Program-made: the position numbers and the translations under genes
DNA from: G965200765 sp965203865
Lineage (GTDB): Bacteria; Pseudomonadota; Gammaproteobacteria; Arenicellales; JAJDZL01
Length of the DNA stretch: 64,000 bases
Direction: 5' to 3'
NCBI GenBank assembly: GCA_965203865.1
Contig: OZ241916.1
Coordinates: forward strand, 2,294,001 to 2,358,000
The notes under the pieces: model-generated
The model's database searches: none
Seen by the model: only the letters and a program-made list of their open reading frames with translations
Told to the model about the DNA's origin: nothing
Shown here: one piece after another, positions 1 through 9,165 of the stretch
How positions within the stretch are numbered: position 1 is the first letter of the stretch
Layout of the letters: each line of letters begins with the position of its first letter

Positions 1-1
1 A

Positions 2-409
2 AATTACAACCAGAACAAAAACAACTATTTTGAACAGCAACTGGGAGAGACAGCAAATTTACGAAGCAATGACATCATTTTTGGTCATGTAATCATATTT
101 ACAGAGCCCATACCCTACTACAAAAGAGACAAAAGCATCTATCGTTTTGAACACGTTTCTGATGAGGTTATTGAAAGATACAGCAAATTGGTGACCGATC
201 ATCGGTACCCCCATATTCCTGATGTTCAAGCTTTATGCGTAGTGCTATTAAATGAAGATAGACAAAAGATCCTCCGAATATGCAATAGGGAAGACTTGCC
301 TCAAATTTCAGCTTCATCTTATCAACTTCTTAATAGTAAATTGAGTATTGAAAATTTTGTACCTTTGTTCTGTCAAGCGATTGAACTGAGGTATAAGATG
401 AAGATTTGA
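2..409 (+). CDS. Hypothetical protein, 3' part only (cut by window edge)
   Basis: An open frame runs from base 2 without a stop to the TGA at 407-409, so this is the C-terminal 135 residues of a longer gene entering from the left; the in-frame GTG at 188 is unlikely to be the true start. The fragment is rich in Asn, Tyr, Ile and Lys, as are the defence genes that follow. I see no signal peptide, membrane segment or catalytic motif and do not recognise the family. Its position at the edge of a defence island makes an accessory role likely, but that is inference. Confidence 0.5.
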   Translation, partial: NYNQNKNNYFEQQLGETANLRSNDIIFGHVIIFTEPIPYYKRDKSIYRFEHVSDEVIERYSKLVTDHRYPHIPDVQALCVVLLNEDRQKILRICNREDLPQISASSYQLLNSKLSIENFVPLFCQAIELRYKMKI

Positions 410-441
410 AAGAATTTATGAATTGAAACACAGAATACATT

Positions 442-676
442 ATGAAGGCAAAGCCAGACAAATTACATCCGAAAAATACATTCAGCACGCTAAATAATAC
501 GGAAAAATTTGCCTGGATTCATTCGGAGTCGAAAATTCAGTAATAACGTAAATTTGCTGGAAGCGATTTCAAAGTCAATCAATATTCCCCTTGATTACGT
601 TGAATTCGAAATTGGGGCTTCTTTGTTTACAGACAAGTTCTTGGCTCCCTATTTCGCTGAATGCCCGAAATGGTAG
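442..676 (+). pseudogene. Frameshifted remnant of a small gene
   Basis: Two coding-looking stretches lie in different frames. An ATG at 442 opens 33 residues ending at 541-543, and a frame displaced by one base continues from 545 to the stop at 674-676 with a protein-like sequence (NLLEAISKSINIPLDYVEF is part of it). The second part reads like the end of a small alpha/beta protein, but I cannot name the family. The simplest reading is one gene of about 75 codons broken by a frameshift. The rest of 410-731 shows nothing else. Confidence 0.35.
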
Positions 677-731
677 TAATTACCCAACACCGGCTCCTCA
701 CACCAGGCTGGGCTCTTGGGCAGATTAGTTT

Positions 732-1170
732 CTATAAGTTTTCTATAAGTGCACCGTAGAGAATTGATAAGCCGTATGCCACTGAAAAACGGTTAAAGCC
801 GGAATCATTTAGTCCGTGCATTTCTAAATCCGACGGCTTGGGAACTTCTCTTAATTCATAGGGCGGAATTCCCGCATATTCATGTTGATATTCTCCATGA
901 GTGGAAGTAATCGCATCCCAATACCACTCCATATTTGCCCCGCAGCCAACAAATACTGGCAAAGTCGGTCGATCTAGGACCATCCGGACCCTTCTTCATC
1001 ATTGCACAAACTACCTCGCCCACACAGTCTCGCAGAAACTTTAGACAGCAACCCTGGTCTGATTTTTCAATGTTTGATTTCAAAGCTTCAACTTCCAGTG
1101 CAATTACTTTACTTTTCCGGCATGGCAATTTATAGAGCCACTGCCCTGTTGTATATAATTTCCTTTTCAA
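732..1170 (-). pseudogene. Frameshifted hypothetical gene remnant
   Basis: On the minus strand one frame starts at 1170 and a second, shifted frame carries on from about 983 to the stop at 732. Joined near position 980 they give one continuous protein: a Cys-containing N-terminal half (CVGEVVCAMM) followed by a C-terminal half ending in FNRFSVAYGLS. Neither half alone has a good start and stop, so a single-base frameshift in an older gene of about 145 codons is the best explanation. I do not recognise the family. The plus-strand open frames here are shadows. Confidence 0.4.
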
Positions 1171-1200
1171 AGCATATTACAGCAAAATGGGATTTTTAAA

Positions 1201-2835
1201 ATGAAACTGAAACAAGTAGAGTTAACTAACTTCAGGCGTTTCACTAAATTGACGGTTAAAAATATTCCAAAGACTACGCGTTTAATCATGCTTGCCGGTC
1301 CGAATGGATGTGGAAAGTCGTCATTCTTTGACGCATTAAGTATTTGGTATCAGAAAAATTCAAGAAAAACAGATTTTTGGAATACCAATTATCATGTAAA
1401 GCAATCAGCACGAAAAAATATGATATCCAAGAACGAGTTGGATTCTATGGATAATATAACCGTGGAGTTTCATGAAGGAACTTTGACCGATCAAAATGAG
1501 ATCAGAAAAAGTGTTTATGTAAGATCTGCTTATAGGAATGACCCTGAATTGAATACTCGGAGAGACTATAGTGTCGGAAAATTGCTTGATGAAAAAAACA
1601 ACTCCCTAATGATTTACAATGACCAAACGGTTAATAAGAATTATGAAATACTAGCTGGTAACGCCATTGAAGAGTTATTCAACGGTCAAGGCGGTGGTAA
1701 ACAAACTCGTGATAAAATTATAGAGCGTTTAATTGGTACAATTCGTGATAATTTTTGCGAACTTTTCGATGATATTCAGTCAGTTAGCTTGAGTGACCGT
1801 AGAAGAAAAGGTACATTTCTGTTTAATAAAGGCATCAGTTCCGATTTTGAGTATCTTAATCTTTCAGGTGGTGAAAAAGCAGCCTTTGACTTGATTCTTG
1901 ATTTATATATATCCCTACAAGAATTTGATGATACTGTTTTCTGTATTGACGAACCTGAATCTCATATCAGCCCTCGCGTCCAAGCTCGTCTCTTATCTGT
2001 ACTTTATTATTTAATTCCCGAACATTGCCAGTTAATCTTGGCGACACACTCAATAGGAATGATGCGGAGTGCCCAAGATATCGAAAAAGAATGTCCAGGT
2101 AGCGTAGTGTTTCTTGACTTTGAAGTAGATTTTGATAAACCACGAACTGTTGAACCAAGAGTTCCTGACAGGGCATTCTGGAATAGAGCATATAAAGTCG
2201 CATTAGACGATTTAGCAGTTTTGATCGCTCCAGAAATAGTGGTTATTTGTGAAGGTGAACCATCGCCATCACCATCTAGAAAATCTAGAAGAAATATTAA
2301 AAATCACTCTCATGATGCACGTTGCTATGAAGTAATTTTTCAAGACGATCATCCTGATACGCGATTTATATCAATGGGAAGTGACCAGCAAATAATAGGT
2401 GATCAACGCGGGCTAGCAGAAGCATTAGAAATACTAGTTTGCGGAGCCAAAATTATTCGATTAGTTGACGGCGATATCCGAGAGGACGACGAGAGAAAAG
2501 AACTAGCTACAAATGGAATTCAAGCCCTGTCTCGTCGTAATTTAGAGTGTTATCTTTTTGATGATGAAGTGTTAATAGCACTTGCTAAGTCAGAAAACAA
2601 AAACGACAAAATTAAAGAACTAATTGATAAGATAAAACAGATAAAGAATGATACGGATAATATGAAAGAAATAAGCGGTAACCTTTTCAATGCATGTAAA
2701 GAGATACTTGACTTAACCGGATGTGGAAAGAAAGAGAAATTTATGCGAAAAACATTGGCCCCACTTATCAAACCAGGTATGAAAGTATATAAAGAATTGG
2801 AAGATGATATTTTCGGCCAAGAAACAAGTGAGTGA
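1201..2835 (+). CDS. AAA ATPase fused to a TOPRIM (DUF4435-like) domain; candidate single-gene defence protein
   Basis: A 544-residue protein with an ABC/SMC-type ATPase head: Walker A GPNGCGKS (about residues 33-40), signature LSGGEK (about 221), Walker B IDEPESH (about 248) and the H-loop ATHS (about 281). The C-terminal third carries TOPRIM-like motifs: VICEGEP (about 347) and RLVDGD (about 420), followed by RRNLECYLF, which resembles the DUF4435/TOPRIM domains of anti-phage proteins. PARIS systems pair an AAA15 ATPase (AriA) with a DUF4435 TOPRIM nuclease (AriB); here both activities sit in one chain, so a fused PARIS-like protein is possible, and an OLD-type overcoming-lysogenisation-like protein is the main alternative. 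The gene stands alone on the plus strand directly upstream of Gabija. No clear Shine-Dalgarno sequence precedes the ATG. Confidence 0.7.
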   Translation: MKLKQVELTNFRRFTKLTVKNIPKTTRLIMLAGPNGCGKSSFFDALSIWYQKNSRKTDFWNTNYHVKQSARKNMISKNELDSMDNITVEFHEGTLTDQNEIRKSVYVRSAYRNDPELNTRRDYSVGKLLDEKNNSLMIYNDQTVNKNYEILAGNAIEELFNGQGGGKQTRDKIIERLIGTIRDNFCELFDDIQSVSLSDRRRKGTFLFNKGISSDFEYLNLSGGEKAAFDLILDLYISLQEFDDTVFCIDEPESHISPRVQARLLSVLYYLIPEHCQLILATHSIGMMRSAQDIEKECPGSVVFLDFEVDFDKPRTVEPRVPDRAFWNRAYKVALDDLAVLIAPEIVVICEGEPSPSPSRKSRRNIKNHSHDARCYEVIFQDDHPDTRFISMGSDQQIIGDQRGLAEALEILVCGAKIIRLVDGDIREDDERKELATNGIQALSRRNLECYLFDDEVLIALAKSENKNDKIKELIDKIKQIKNDTDNMKEISGNLFNACKEILDLTGCGKKEKFMRKTLAPLIKPGMKVYKELEDDIFGQETSE

Positions 2836-2864
2836 ATATCTGCATGTTGCAAATAACCTTGTTC

Positions 2865-3221
2865 CCCACTTAAGGTGCTGAAAAATCAATACTGAGGGCG
2901 CGGCGGGGACACCACCCTTGGGATTTTCAGTACAAAATTCACTTGGGTTGCTTCCTTATGAAACAGGTGAGCAGTATATAAAGCTAGGCATGGCATGTCG
3001 GGTATGATTTCACGGATGTTGCGGTGTCGTACTAACCTGCAGTGCTCGCCGCTGTAGGCGAAAACTCGTCCGCATGCCCGACTCATGACCCCGAACCTTG
3101 CCAAAAGCCAATCCGCACAGTACCGGCTGAATGCACTAGGCACTTGGAAAAATTCAACGCTGACATTTGCATGCCCTTGTATTCGCACTGTCACAACGCA
3201 GATACTAAACTCCTAAGCGGG
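2865..3221 (-). mobile_element. Internally deleted IS1380-type derivative (non-autonomous)
   Basis: Read on the minus strand, both ends match the ends of the intact element at 12348-14055. Positions 2865-3000 match the transposase-start end, and 3020-3221 match the opposite end. The terminal motif CCCACTTAAG (2865-2874) pairs with the complement of CTAAGCGGG (3213-3221). The transposase body of about 1.35 kb is missing, leaving a miniature of about 357 bp, so movement would need the transposase of the full copy. The element lies between the ATPase-TOPRIM gene and Gabija. Short open frames in it are not genes. Confidence 0.65.
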
Positions 3222-3362
3222 TGGCTGTGACCCCTTCATCTCGTAATAGTCTGCAAAGTTGTTTTGATATACTATTTCTCCAAGTTTAAACAATCATTTT
3301 TCCCGCCTTGTTTACTGTGAATTTTAAACAAGTAGCTTCTTCCTTAGCAGGGCAAGTGTGAT

Positions 3363-3380
3363 CCTTCGATATCTCGAAGG
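3363..3380. promoter_or_regulatory. Perfect hairpin upstream of gajA
   Basis: CCTTCGA (3363-3369) and TCGAAGG (3374-3380) form a 7-bp perfect dyad with a 4-base loop, 134 bases before the gajA start in an AT-rich stretch. No T-run follows, so it is more likely an operator or an RNA hairpin than a terminator. The rest of 3222-3513 shows no gene. Confidence 0.3.
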
Positions 3381-3513
3381 TGAATTTCTGTGGAACTTTA
3401 TAATACCGGGCAAAAATACAAATAGAGAATTACAAATTCAGTCGTCCCGCTAATTCCGAAATGGTAAAGGGTACAAAAAAATTCGATGAAATACGATTCA
3501 GTTAATCAAGTTC

Positions 3514-5310
3514 ATGCAAGTTCGTAGAATTACCATAAAAAATTTTCGTAGCATAATCGAAGCAGAGTTGCTGTTCGACGGGCACACAGTACTTGTTGGA
3601 GGTAATAGTGTTGGAAAATCAACTATATGCGAGGCACTAGATCTCACACTTGGACCTGATAGATTAAACAGAATTGCACCTGTTGATGAACATGATTTTC
3701 ATTCTAGGCGATACTTGGACGATGCAGGTGAACCAATTCTAATCGAAATTGAAGTAGTTCTCACCAATCTTGACGATGAATTAAAGAGGTTGTACGCAAG
3801 CCACTTAGAGTTTTGGAGCACAAAAGACAACACTCTGCTTAACGAACTTAATACACCAGAAGATATTGACCGAGAGCATATTGTTGAAGCACTACGCATT
3901 GGTTTTCGCGGAAATTATGAAAAAGAATCGGATGAGTTTCAAGCTACCACATACTTTCTAAGCCCGCCCAGCGATGATATAGATTCTGCACCAAAAGTTA
4001 GACGGCTAGATAAGCAGAAATTTGGTTTTATTTATCTTCGCTCACTTAGAACAGGAGCTCGTGCATTGAGTTTAGAGCGAGGTTCTCTTTTTGACATCGT
4101 TTTACGTTTGAACGACGGTAATCAAGCGAAAATGTGGGAAGAAACCATTCGTTCGCTTGCGACTTTTGATCCACCGATACATGGAATTCCGCAACTAAAA
4201 AAGGTATTAGATGAAATAGAAAACAGAGTGGGGAAAATTGTTGGTCTCCCTAAATCGCCTGGACATCTGAGTTTATACCCTTCGTCTCTTACTCGAGAAA
4301 GTTTGCGAAAACAAATTTCTCTTTTCGGTTCTTCTGATAATTCAGATCAATCTGTGCCTTTTGGGAGACTTGGTTCAGGTGTAATTAACTCAATGGTTTT
4401 TTCGTTGCTTACCTTCATTGCGGACAACAAAAAACATGGAGTAATTTTTGCCATGGAAGAATTAGAAACAGCAATTCCACCACATACGCAGCGAAATATT
4501 GTCCAGTACTTACAGAACGAAATAGGTCAAACAATCCTGACCACGCATTCTGCTTACGTTCTAGAGCAGTTCCCTCCCGAAAACATTGTTCTGTTGAACC
4601 GAAATTCCAAAAATGAATTGATTTGTAAAAATCTAGAAGTAACTGGGATAAAAGTAAAAGCGTATCGCGGCGGTTTAAGAATGCAATTTGCTGAAGCAAT
4701 TCTTGGAAGAGGTGTGATTTGTGTTGAAGGAGTGTCGGACCGCGATGTGTTGCAAACCGCTTCGTATATTTTGAATAAAGAAATTTGCGAAAATGATTCT
4801 TATGTGTCATTAGACTGTTCGGGAATTTCAGTTGTTCAATGCGGAGGCGAGGGAGACCTATTACGCCATGGGAGATTTTTTAAGCATCTTGGACTAAAGA
4901 CCTATGCCTTTTTCGACAAAAACAATAATAAAAATGAGGCGGATTTTAACGAAGTATTCGTTAATTGGTGGGACCATGGGTTTGATGGAATAGAATCATT
5001 GTTGTTATCAAAAATTCCAATAAATGTGCAACACAAATTTTTGCAAACTGCATCGGATTGGGAAGATTACCCAAATGAAATTAAATACCAATTAAACGAT
5101 GAACTGAGCGATACGGAAGTGCGGGATTTGTGTTTTAATCTTTTGAAAAGGAGAAAAGCATATAATTACGCAGCACGCCTTGTGGGGTATTGCACACAAG
5201 AAAACCTGCCAACAATAATAAAAGAGGTGCTATACAGTATTCACACTAGCATGCAACAAGAAGATTTTTGCCATCCTGAAGTAGAGGAAGAAGCAACAGA
5301 AAATGAGTGA
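3514..5310 (+). CDS. gajA: Gabija-type protein GajA, OLD-family ATPase/TOPRIM nuclease
   Basis: A 598-residue OLD-family protein. The N-terminal ATPase half has Walker A GGNSVGKST (about 29-37), a degenerate signature around GSGVIN (about 288), a Walker B region EELETAIPP (about 314) and the H-loop TTHSAYVL (about 343). The TOPRIM half has the acidic motif CVEGVSDRD (about 403-411) and AFFDKNNN (about 465). In Gabija, GajA is an ATP-sensed, sequence-specific DNA nicking enzyme that assembles with the helicase GajB and cuts phage DNA. The length (about 580-600) and an 8-bp overlap with the UvrD-like gene downstream are what is expected for gajAB, so I favour Gabija over a lone OLD nuclease. 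All key motifs are present. Confidence 0.82.
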   Translation: MQVRRITIKNFRSIIEAELLFDGHTVLVGGNSVGKSTICEALDLTLGPDRLNRIAPVDEHDFHSRRYLDDAGEPILIEIEVVLTNLDDELKRLYASHLEFWSTKDNTLLNELNTPEDIDREHIVEALRIGFRGNYEKESDEFQATTYFLSPPSDDIDSAPKVRRLDKQKFGFIYLRSLRTGARALSLERGSLFDIVLRLNDGNQAKMWEETIRSLATFDPPIHGIPQLKKVLDEIENRVGKIVGLPKSPGHLSLYPSSLTRESLRKQISLFGSSDNSDQSVPFGRLGSGVINSMVFSLLTFIADNKKHGVIFAMEELETAIPPHTQRNIVQYLQNEIGQTILTTHSAYVLEQFPPENIVLLNRNSKNELICKNLEVTGIKVKAYRGGLRMQFAEAILGRGVICVEGVSDRDVLQTASYILNKEICENDSYVSLDCSGISVVQCGGEGDLLRHGRFFKHLGLKTYAFFDKNNNKNEADFNEVFVNWWDHGFDGIESLLLSKIPINVQHKFLQTASDWEDYPNEIKYQLNDELSDTEVRDLCFNLLKRRKAYNYAARLVGYCTQENLPTIIKEVLYSIHTSMQQEDFCHPEVEEEATENE

Positions 5311-7042
5311 CCCCGAAAGTCAATTTGACCTCTGTGACCGGCGACTTCAATTTCTAGATAATTATGACAATCATATATTAGTTGAAGGGGGACCTGGGGC
5401 TGGAAAAACAACCTTGGCTTTACTCAAAGCTAGACGAGCTGTAATAGAACGAATTGATGATTCGCAATCCGTTTTATTTCTGAGTTTCTCAAATGCAGCA
5501 ATCAGGCAAATTGCTGATAAGGCTTCCACATTACTTGATAAGGAAATCAGCACTCGCATCGAAATAAAAACCTATCATTCTTTTGCTTGGGGAATTCTAC
5601 GTTCTCACGGATATTTATTGTCAAACAAAAGACAACTGCAAATTCTGGCAAGTCATGACCAAGCAGTTTATAAAGCTGGGTATTCTGATGAAAGCTGGGC
5701 ACAAAAAGAACAAGATTTGTTTCGTTGCAGTGGCATAGTATCATTTGACCGATTTGCTCCTTCAGCTGCAAATCTTGTTCAAGTTTGCAGAAAAATTAGA
5801 AACTTGTATTCATCCAAATATCCACTAATTCTCGTTGATGAATTTCAAGACACTGATAAATATCAATGGAAATTATTGATATTGCTAGCAGAGCAAAGTC
5901 AACTCATAGCTTTTGGCGATGAAAAACAATTGATACACAACTGGCGTAAAAACGTGCATATAGAAAGACTTAATGAGTTTAAAAATATGACAAACGCAAT
6001 TCAATATGATTTTGGGCATCAAAATTATCGTAATTCCGAAACAGGTATTGAACACTTTGCAAAAACTTTACTACACCCAGGTCAGCAAATTTTTAAATGC
6101 AGTGCAATTAGGTTAATTTCCTACGATGCTGGGAAGTTCAACTCGTGCATTAAATCAAATGTAATGGATGCCTATAAAGAATTAAAAAGTATCAATCATG
6201 ATGGTAGCATAAGCGTTGTTATAGCTGGAAGGAACAAAAATATTGTTCGCAGAATTTCGAATTTACTCTCTGAATCGCAAGCTGCAAACGGTAACCCCCT
6301 TGAGCCAATTCATCATGAAGTTCTGTTTGATCATGAAAAATTACACTTGGCTACACGAGTTGTTGCATTTTTAATTGAAGGTCGGCAACCCAACGAATAT
6401 GAGCGTTTAGCTAAAGTGCTTGACCTTCTCGCAGACTTTCACATCTCTGGCGGGAAAAGAACTCATATAGAAACTGCCCATAGAATCCGCAGATGGGCAA
6501 AACTTGCACGAAGCGGAAAACCTAAAAGGGTAAAATTAGTAAAATCAATCCGGGAATTAATTTGTCAACTTAATAGTAAAGAACAAACTGGTTCACCTGT
6601 TAAAGATTGGCTTCAAATTCGAGATAGAATCGCAGAAAGCAACGACAAGAAATTGTCTGATATTGCAAAGGATTTAAAATTTTTACGATTATTAAACCGC
6701 GGGTCGGAAATTGAAGCCAAATTATCAGAACTTTGGCGACAACAGGGCAACTACTGTGGTGCAATGCAAGTAATGGAAAATACAATTCTTGATGAACAGG
6801 TTTTAGATAAGTACCGGAAACCCGCTACTTTTACCGTTATGACTATGCATCAATTGAAAGGCAAGGAATTTGATGCTGTGGTCTTAGTGGAAGACTGGCT
6901 TCATCAATTTAGTGCAAGAGATGATTCTATAAACAAAATGAACACTCGAAGATTGTTGTATATGGCGATTACGAGAGCGAGAAAATTTGCAATAATTTTG
7001 TCACAGCGAGGAAAATCAACAATTGACAACCTCTCAAACTAA
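5303..7042 (+). CDS. gajB: Gabija-type protein GajB, UvrD/Rep-like superfamily 1 helicase
   Basis: A 579-residue superfamily 1 helicase: Walker A GGPGAGKTT (about 29-37), Walker B/motif II VDEFQDTD (about 178-185), a Q-motif-like GDEKQLIHNWR region just after it, motif V MHQLKGKEFDA (about 514) and motif VI LYMAITRARK (about 552). These are the UvrD motifs in order, so the enzyme looks intact. The ATG overlaps the end of gajA by 8 bases, implying translational coupling. GajB senses DNA termini or single strands and activates GajA in studied Gabija systems. It is somewhat longer than the best-known GajB (about 490 residues), so a close OLD-UvrD cousin of Gabija cannot be excluded. Confidence 0.82.
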   Translation: MSDPESQFDLCDRRLQFLDNYDNHILVEGGPGAGKTTLALLKARRAVIERIDDSQSVLFLSFSNAAIRQIADKASTLLDKEISTRIEIKTYHSFAWGILRSHGYLLSNKRQLQILASHDQAVYKAGYSDESWAQKEQDLFRCSGIVSFDRFAPSAANLVQVCRKIRNLYSSKYPLILVDEFQDTDKYQWKLLILLAEQSQLIAFGDEKQLIHNWRKNVHIERLNEFKNMTNAIQYDFGHQNYRNSETGIEHFAKTLLHPGQQIFKCSAIRLISYDAGKFNSCIKSNVMDAYKELKSINHDGSISVVIAGRNKNIVRRISNLLSESQAANGNPLEPIHHEVLFDHEKLHLATRVVAFLIEGRQPNEYERLAKVLDLLADFHISGGKRTHIETAHRIRRWAKLARSGKPKRVKLVKSIRELICQLNSKEQTGSPVKDWLQIRDRIAESNDKKLSDIAKDLKFLRLLNRGSEIEAKLSELWRQQGNYCGAMQVMENTILDEQVLDKYRKPATFTVMTMHQLKGKEFDAVVLVEDWLHQFSARDDSINKMNTRRLLYMAITRARKFAIILSQRGKSTIDNLSN

Positions 7043-7222
7043 AGTTGTATTGAAGCTTCAGAAATTCGTGTGGCTGATTCTCATGTTTCTAGCATTTTCA
7101 CTATAAAAATCCTATGAAACGGGCTTCCCGGACTCGCGTTGTCAATTCTCAGCAGACCGGTGCTACCCCTCCTGAATCCCTGCGTTTTGAACATTTCATA
7201 GCCATCTGAACCGCTTGCGGAT

Positions 7223-7426
7223 TCATTCTTCGGATTGGCTGTAGGACTGCTCAAAACGAAAACTGGTTTCCCAACACCATGGCGGCAGGTTTTCGAGATA
7301 CAGATCCAGATCGCCCAGATGAAACAGAATCGTATTTTGCATGCCTGCCACACTGCGATAGTCGCACCAGCGTTGCTTGCACTGCTGGATGCACATATTG
7401 ATGCTCGCTGCCTTCTTCACTTTCAC
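7223..7426 (-). pseudogene. Transposase C-terminal remnant (ISL3-like)
   Basis: The minus-strand frame contains QNTILFHLGDLDLYLENLP preceded by SINMCIQQCKQ. A second degraded relative at 16528-16662 has SINARFQQLK followed by NAILFHLNELDLYL. The arrangement resembles the C-terminal end of ISL3-like transposases. Only about 65 residues are left here, with no catalytic region. The neighbouring bases 7043-7222 and 7427-7691 hold no gene I can support. Confidence 0.45.
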
Positions 7427-7691
7427 TATATACTATGCTCTAATCGAATTCAGCCACACAAAACCCTGAAGACCCTATTTTTTTGAAAGCAATAATTTGC
7501 ATAATATCATGAGGGTGCTGATGAGCAATGCTTGAAGCATAGGGTAGAAAATCGGTAAAAACCGCGCGAAACTGGCGTTCCGAGCCAGAAAAACACTAAT
7601 TCTTGGGGTGGAAAAACTTCGAATAGTAGAAAATACTCAAAAATCAAAACTTGGCAACTACGAAACTAACTCACGAAAGGAAGAAATATAG

Positions 7692-7904
7692 ATGAATAAA
7701 AGTTTAGAAAACACTGCCGTCGATATTCTTGAAGAGGAAGATCTGAAGAATACACCTTTTGATTTTTCCAAGTCTATCAGGGTAAACGGCCGCGACACCG
7801 GAAGATTTTTTAAAGAAATAGACAGAAAGGGTTGGAAAGGTGTTGTTAAACGGCTGCACAGAGAAGGACTTGGTAATAAAAAGATAGGGTACATATACAG
7901 ATAA
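7692..7904 (+). CDS. Small hypothetical protein, 70 residues
   Basis: The ATG at 7692 is preceded by a good ribosome-binding site, AGGAAG, about 8 bases upstream, which is better than that of most genes in this island and is the main reason for calling it. The protein is charged, rich in Lys, Arg and Glu, ends in a basic RLHREGLGNKKIGYIYR segment, and has no membrane segment. I do not recognise it. It sits alone between transposase debris and the duplicated restriction-modification block. Overlapping minus-strand frames are shadows. Confidence 0.5.
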   Translation: MNKSLENTAVDILEEEDLKNTPFDFSKSIRVNGRDTGRFFKEIDRKGWKGVVKRLHREGLGNKKIGYIYR

Positions 7905-8010
7905 ATCCAATGGTATTCTTCAACTTCCGGAGAGGCAGCTCATATCAATGAAAATCATTTGAGACAGGGTTTTCAAGGCTGACCAATTAGTATCTGCGGT
8001 GAGTCCAGAA

Positions 8011-8090
8011 TCACCGCTCATATCGTTTTCACACCGCTATCAACCCTGGCAAATCACAAAATTCGCCTTCAAAATCTTCCCAACGAGAAA
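8011..8090 (+). repeat. Dispersed intergenic repeat, member 1 (upstream of R-M copy A)
   Basis: This stretch carries the family core TGGCAAATC followed by an AATTCGCCTTCAAAAT-like segment and a GTTTTC-containing left part. Related copies lie at about 16684-16762 (R-M copy B), 25045-25130 and 27307-27375 (either side of Septu), and on the minus strand near 28829-28880. Confidence 0.5.
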
Positions 8091-8149
8091 CATTCTTGTT
8101 GCTGGCATGACTGGCGGAAGAATCGTGTACAATGACTTTGTATCTGGAA

Positions 8150-8177
8150 TTGACGGGCAATTGAACCAATATATAGA
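8150..8177 (+). promoter_or_regulatory. Candidate promoter of the methyltransferase gene
   Basis: TTGACG (8150-8155) and TATAGA (8172-8177) are spaced by 16 bases and end 13 bases before the TTG start, so the leader would be very short. In copy B the same positions read TTGGCG and TATAGG, weaker at both boxes. No transcript data exist; this is from consensus only. Confidence 0.3.
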
Positions 8178-8190
8178 GGGTAGTTGAAAA

Positions 8191-9165
8191 TTGCTTCAAA
8201 AAGTGGACAAGCGAGCACACGGACAATACTACACCATAGGAAATCCATTTTCCCTTCGTCCATTCTTGGATTGGTCTGAACAGATCGCCTTGCCATCAAA
8301 ACGTATCCTGGAACCATTTGCAGGTTCAAACAACATAATAAAGGCCCTGAAGAAAAATGGACTATGCAAGCAGTTCAGTTCCTACGATATCGTACCAGCT
8401 GACAGGAAAGTAATGCAAAGGGACACAATCCAGTTTTTTCCGGAAGGTTTTGATGTTTGCATTACAAATCCCCCTTGGTTGGCTAGAAATTCAGCAACCC
8501 GAAGGGGGTTGGATTTTCCCAATAATAACCATGATGACCTGTATAAGCACTGCCTGGAATTGTGCTTGAGAAATTGCAGCTATGTTGCCGCGTTAATTCC
8601 TGCGAGTTTTCTTCAGAGCGGGTTATTCAGGCAAAGATTGTCTGACTACATTCTGCTTCATGACAGAGGGATGTTCAACGATACGGACAACCCTGTTTGC
8701 TTGGCATTGTTCGGCGCGGGAATAAGTTCTTCCGTTAATATCTATTACGACAATGTGTTTATCGGATATTTGCAAGACCTTGAATGCAAGATTCCCATGC
8801 CAATCCGAAACAGGCATATCCGTTTCAATGATCCAGCTGGCAAGCTAGGATTTGTCTCATTTGACAGCGTACACAAGGCTTCAATAAGATTTTGCGAAGT
8901 TGAAGAGATAAAGGAATATCCTGTTAAAGTTTCATCAAGATTTTTTACCAGAATTGGTGGAGAGTTCGAAAATGTTCCTGAAGTGATTGATAATCTCAAT
9001 AGGAGATTGGAAGCGTTTCGCAAAGAAACCCATGATGTTTTCCTGACGCCGTTCAAAGGAATCAGAAAGGATGGTCGTTATAGAAGGAGAATGGAGTTCG
9101 CCTTGGCGCGAAAATTTATCAATGCCGCACTTGACAAAGAAAGAGGCCTGTTCCAATGGCTATAA
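8191..9165 (+). CDS. DNA adenine-type methyltransferase of a type II R-M system (copy A)
   Basis: A 324-residue methyltransferase with the AdoMet-binding motif EPFAGSNN (about 41-48) and the catalytic motif NPPW (about 93-96), the order of an N6-adenine enzyme of the gamma type. The C-terminal part, with GIRKDGRYRRRMEFALAR, is likely target recognition. The start is a TTG; a short leader and a candidate promoter lie just upstream. The endonuclease gene begins inside its last codons (10-bp overlap). It should protect host sites from the partner endonuclease. The recognition sequence cannot be read from the sequence. A 97% identical second copy lies at 16863-17837. Confidence 0.8.
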   Translation: MLQKVDKRAHGQYYTIGNPFSLRPFLDWSEQIALPSKRILEPFAGSNNIIKALKKNGLCKQFSSYDIVPADRKVMQRDTIQFFPEGFDVCITNPPWLARNSATRRGLDFPNNNHDDLYKHCLELCLRNCSYVAALIPASFLQSGLFRQRLSDYILLHDRGMFNDTDNPVCLALFGAGISSSVNIYYDNVFIGYLQDLECKIPMPIRNRHIRFNDPAGKLGFVSFDSVHKASIRFCEVEEIKEYPVKVSSRFFTRIGGEFENVPEVIDNLNRRLEAFRKETHDVFLTPFKGIRKDGRYRRRMEFALARKFINAALDKERGLFQWL

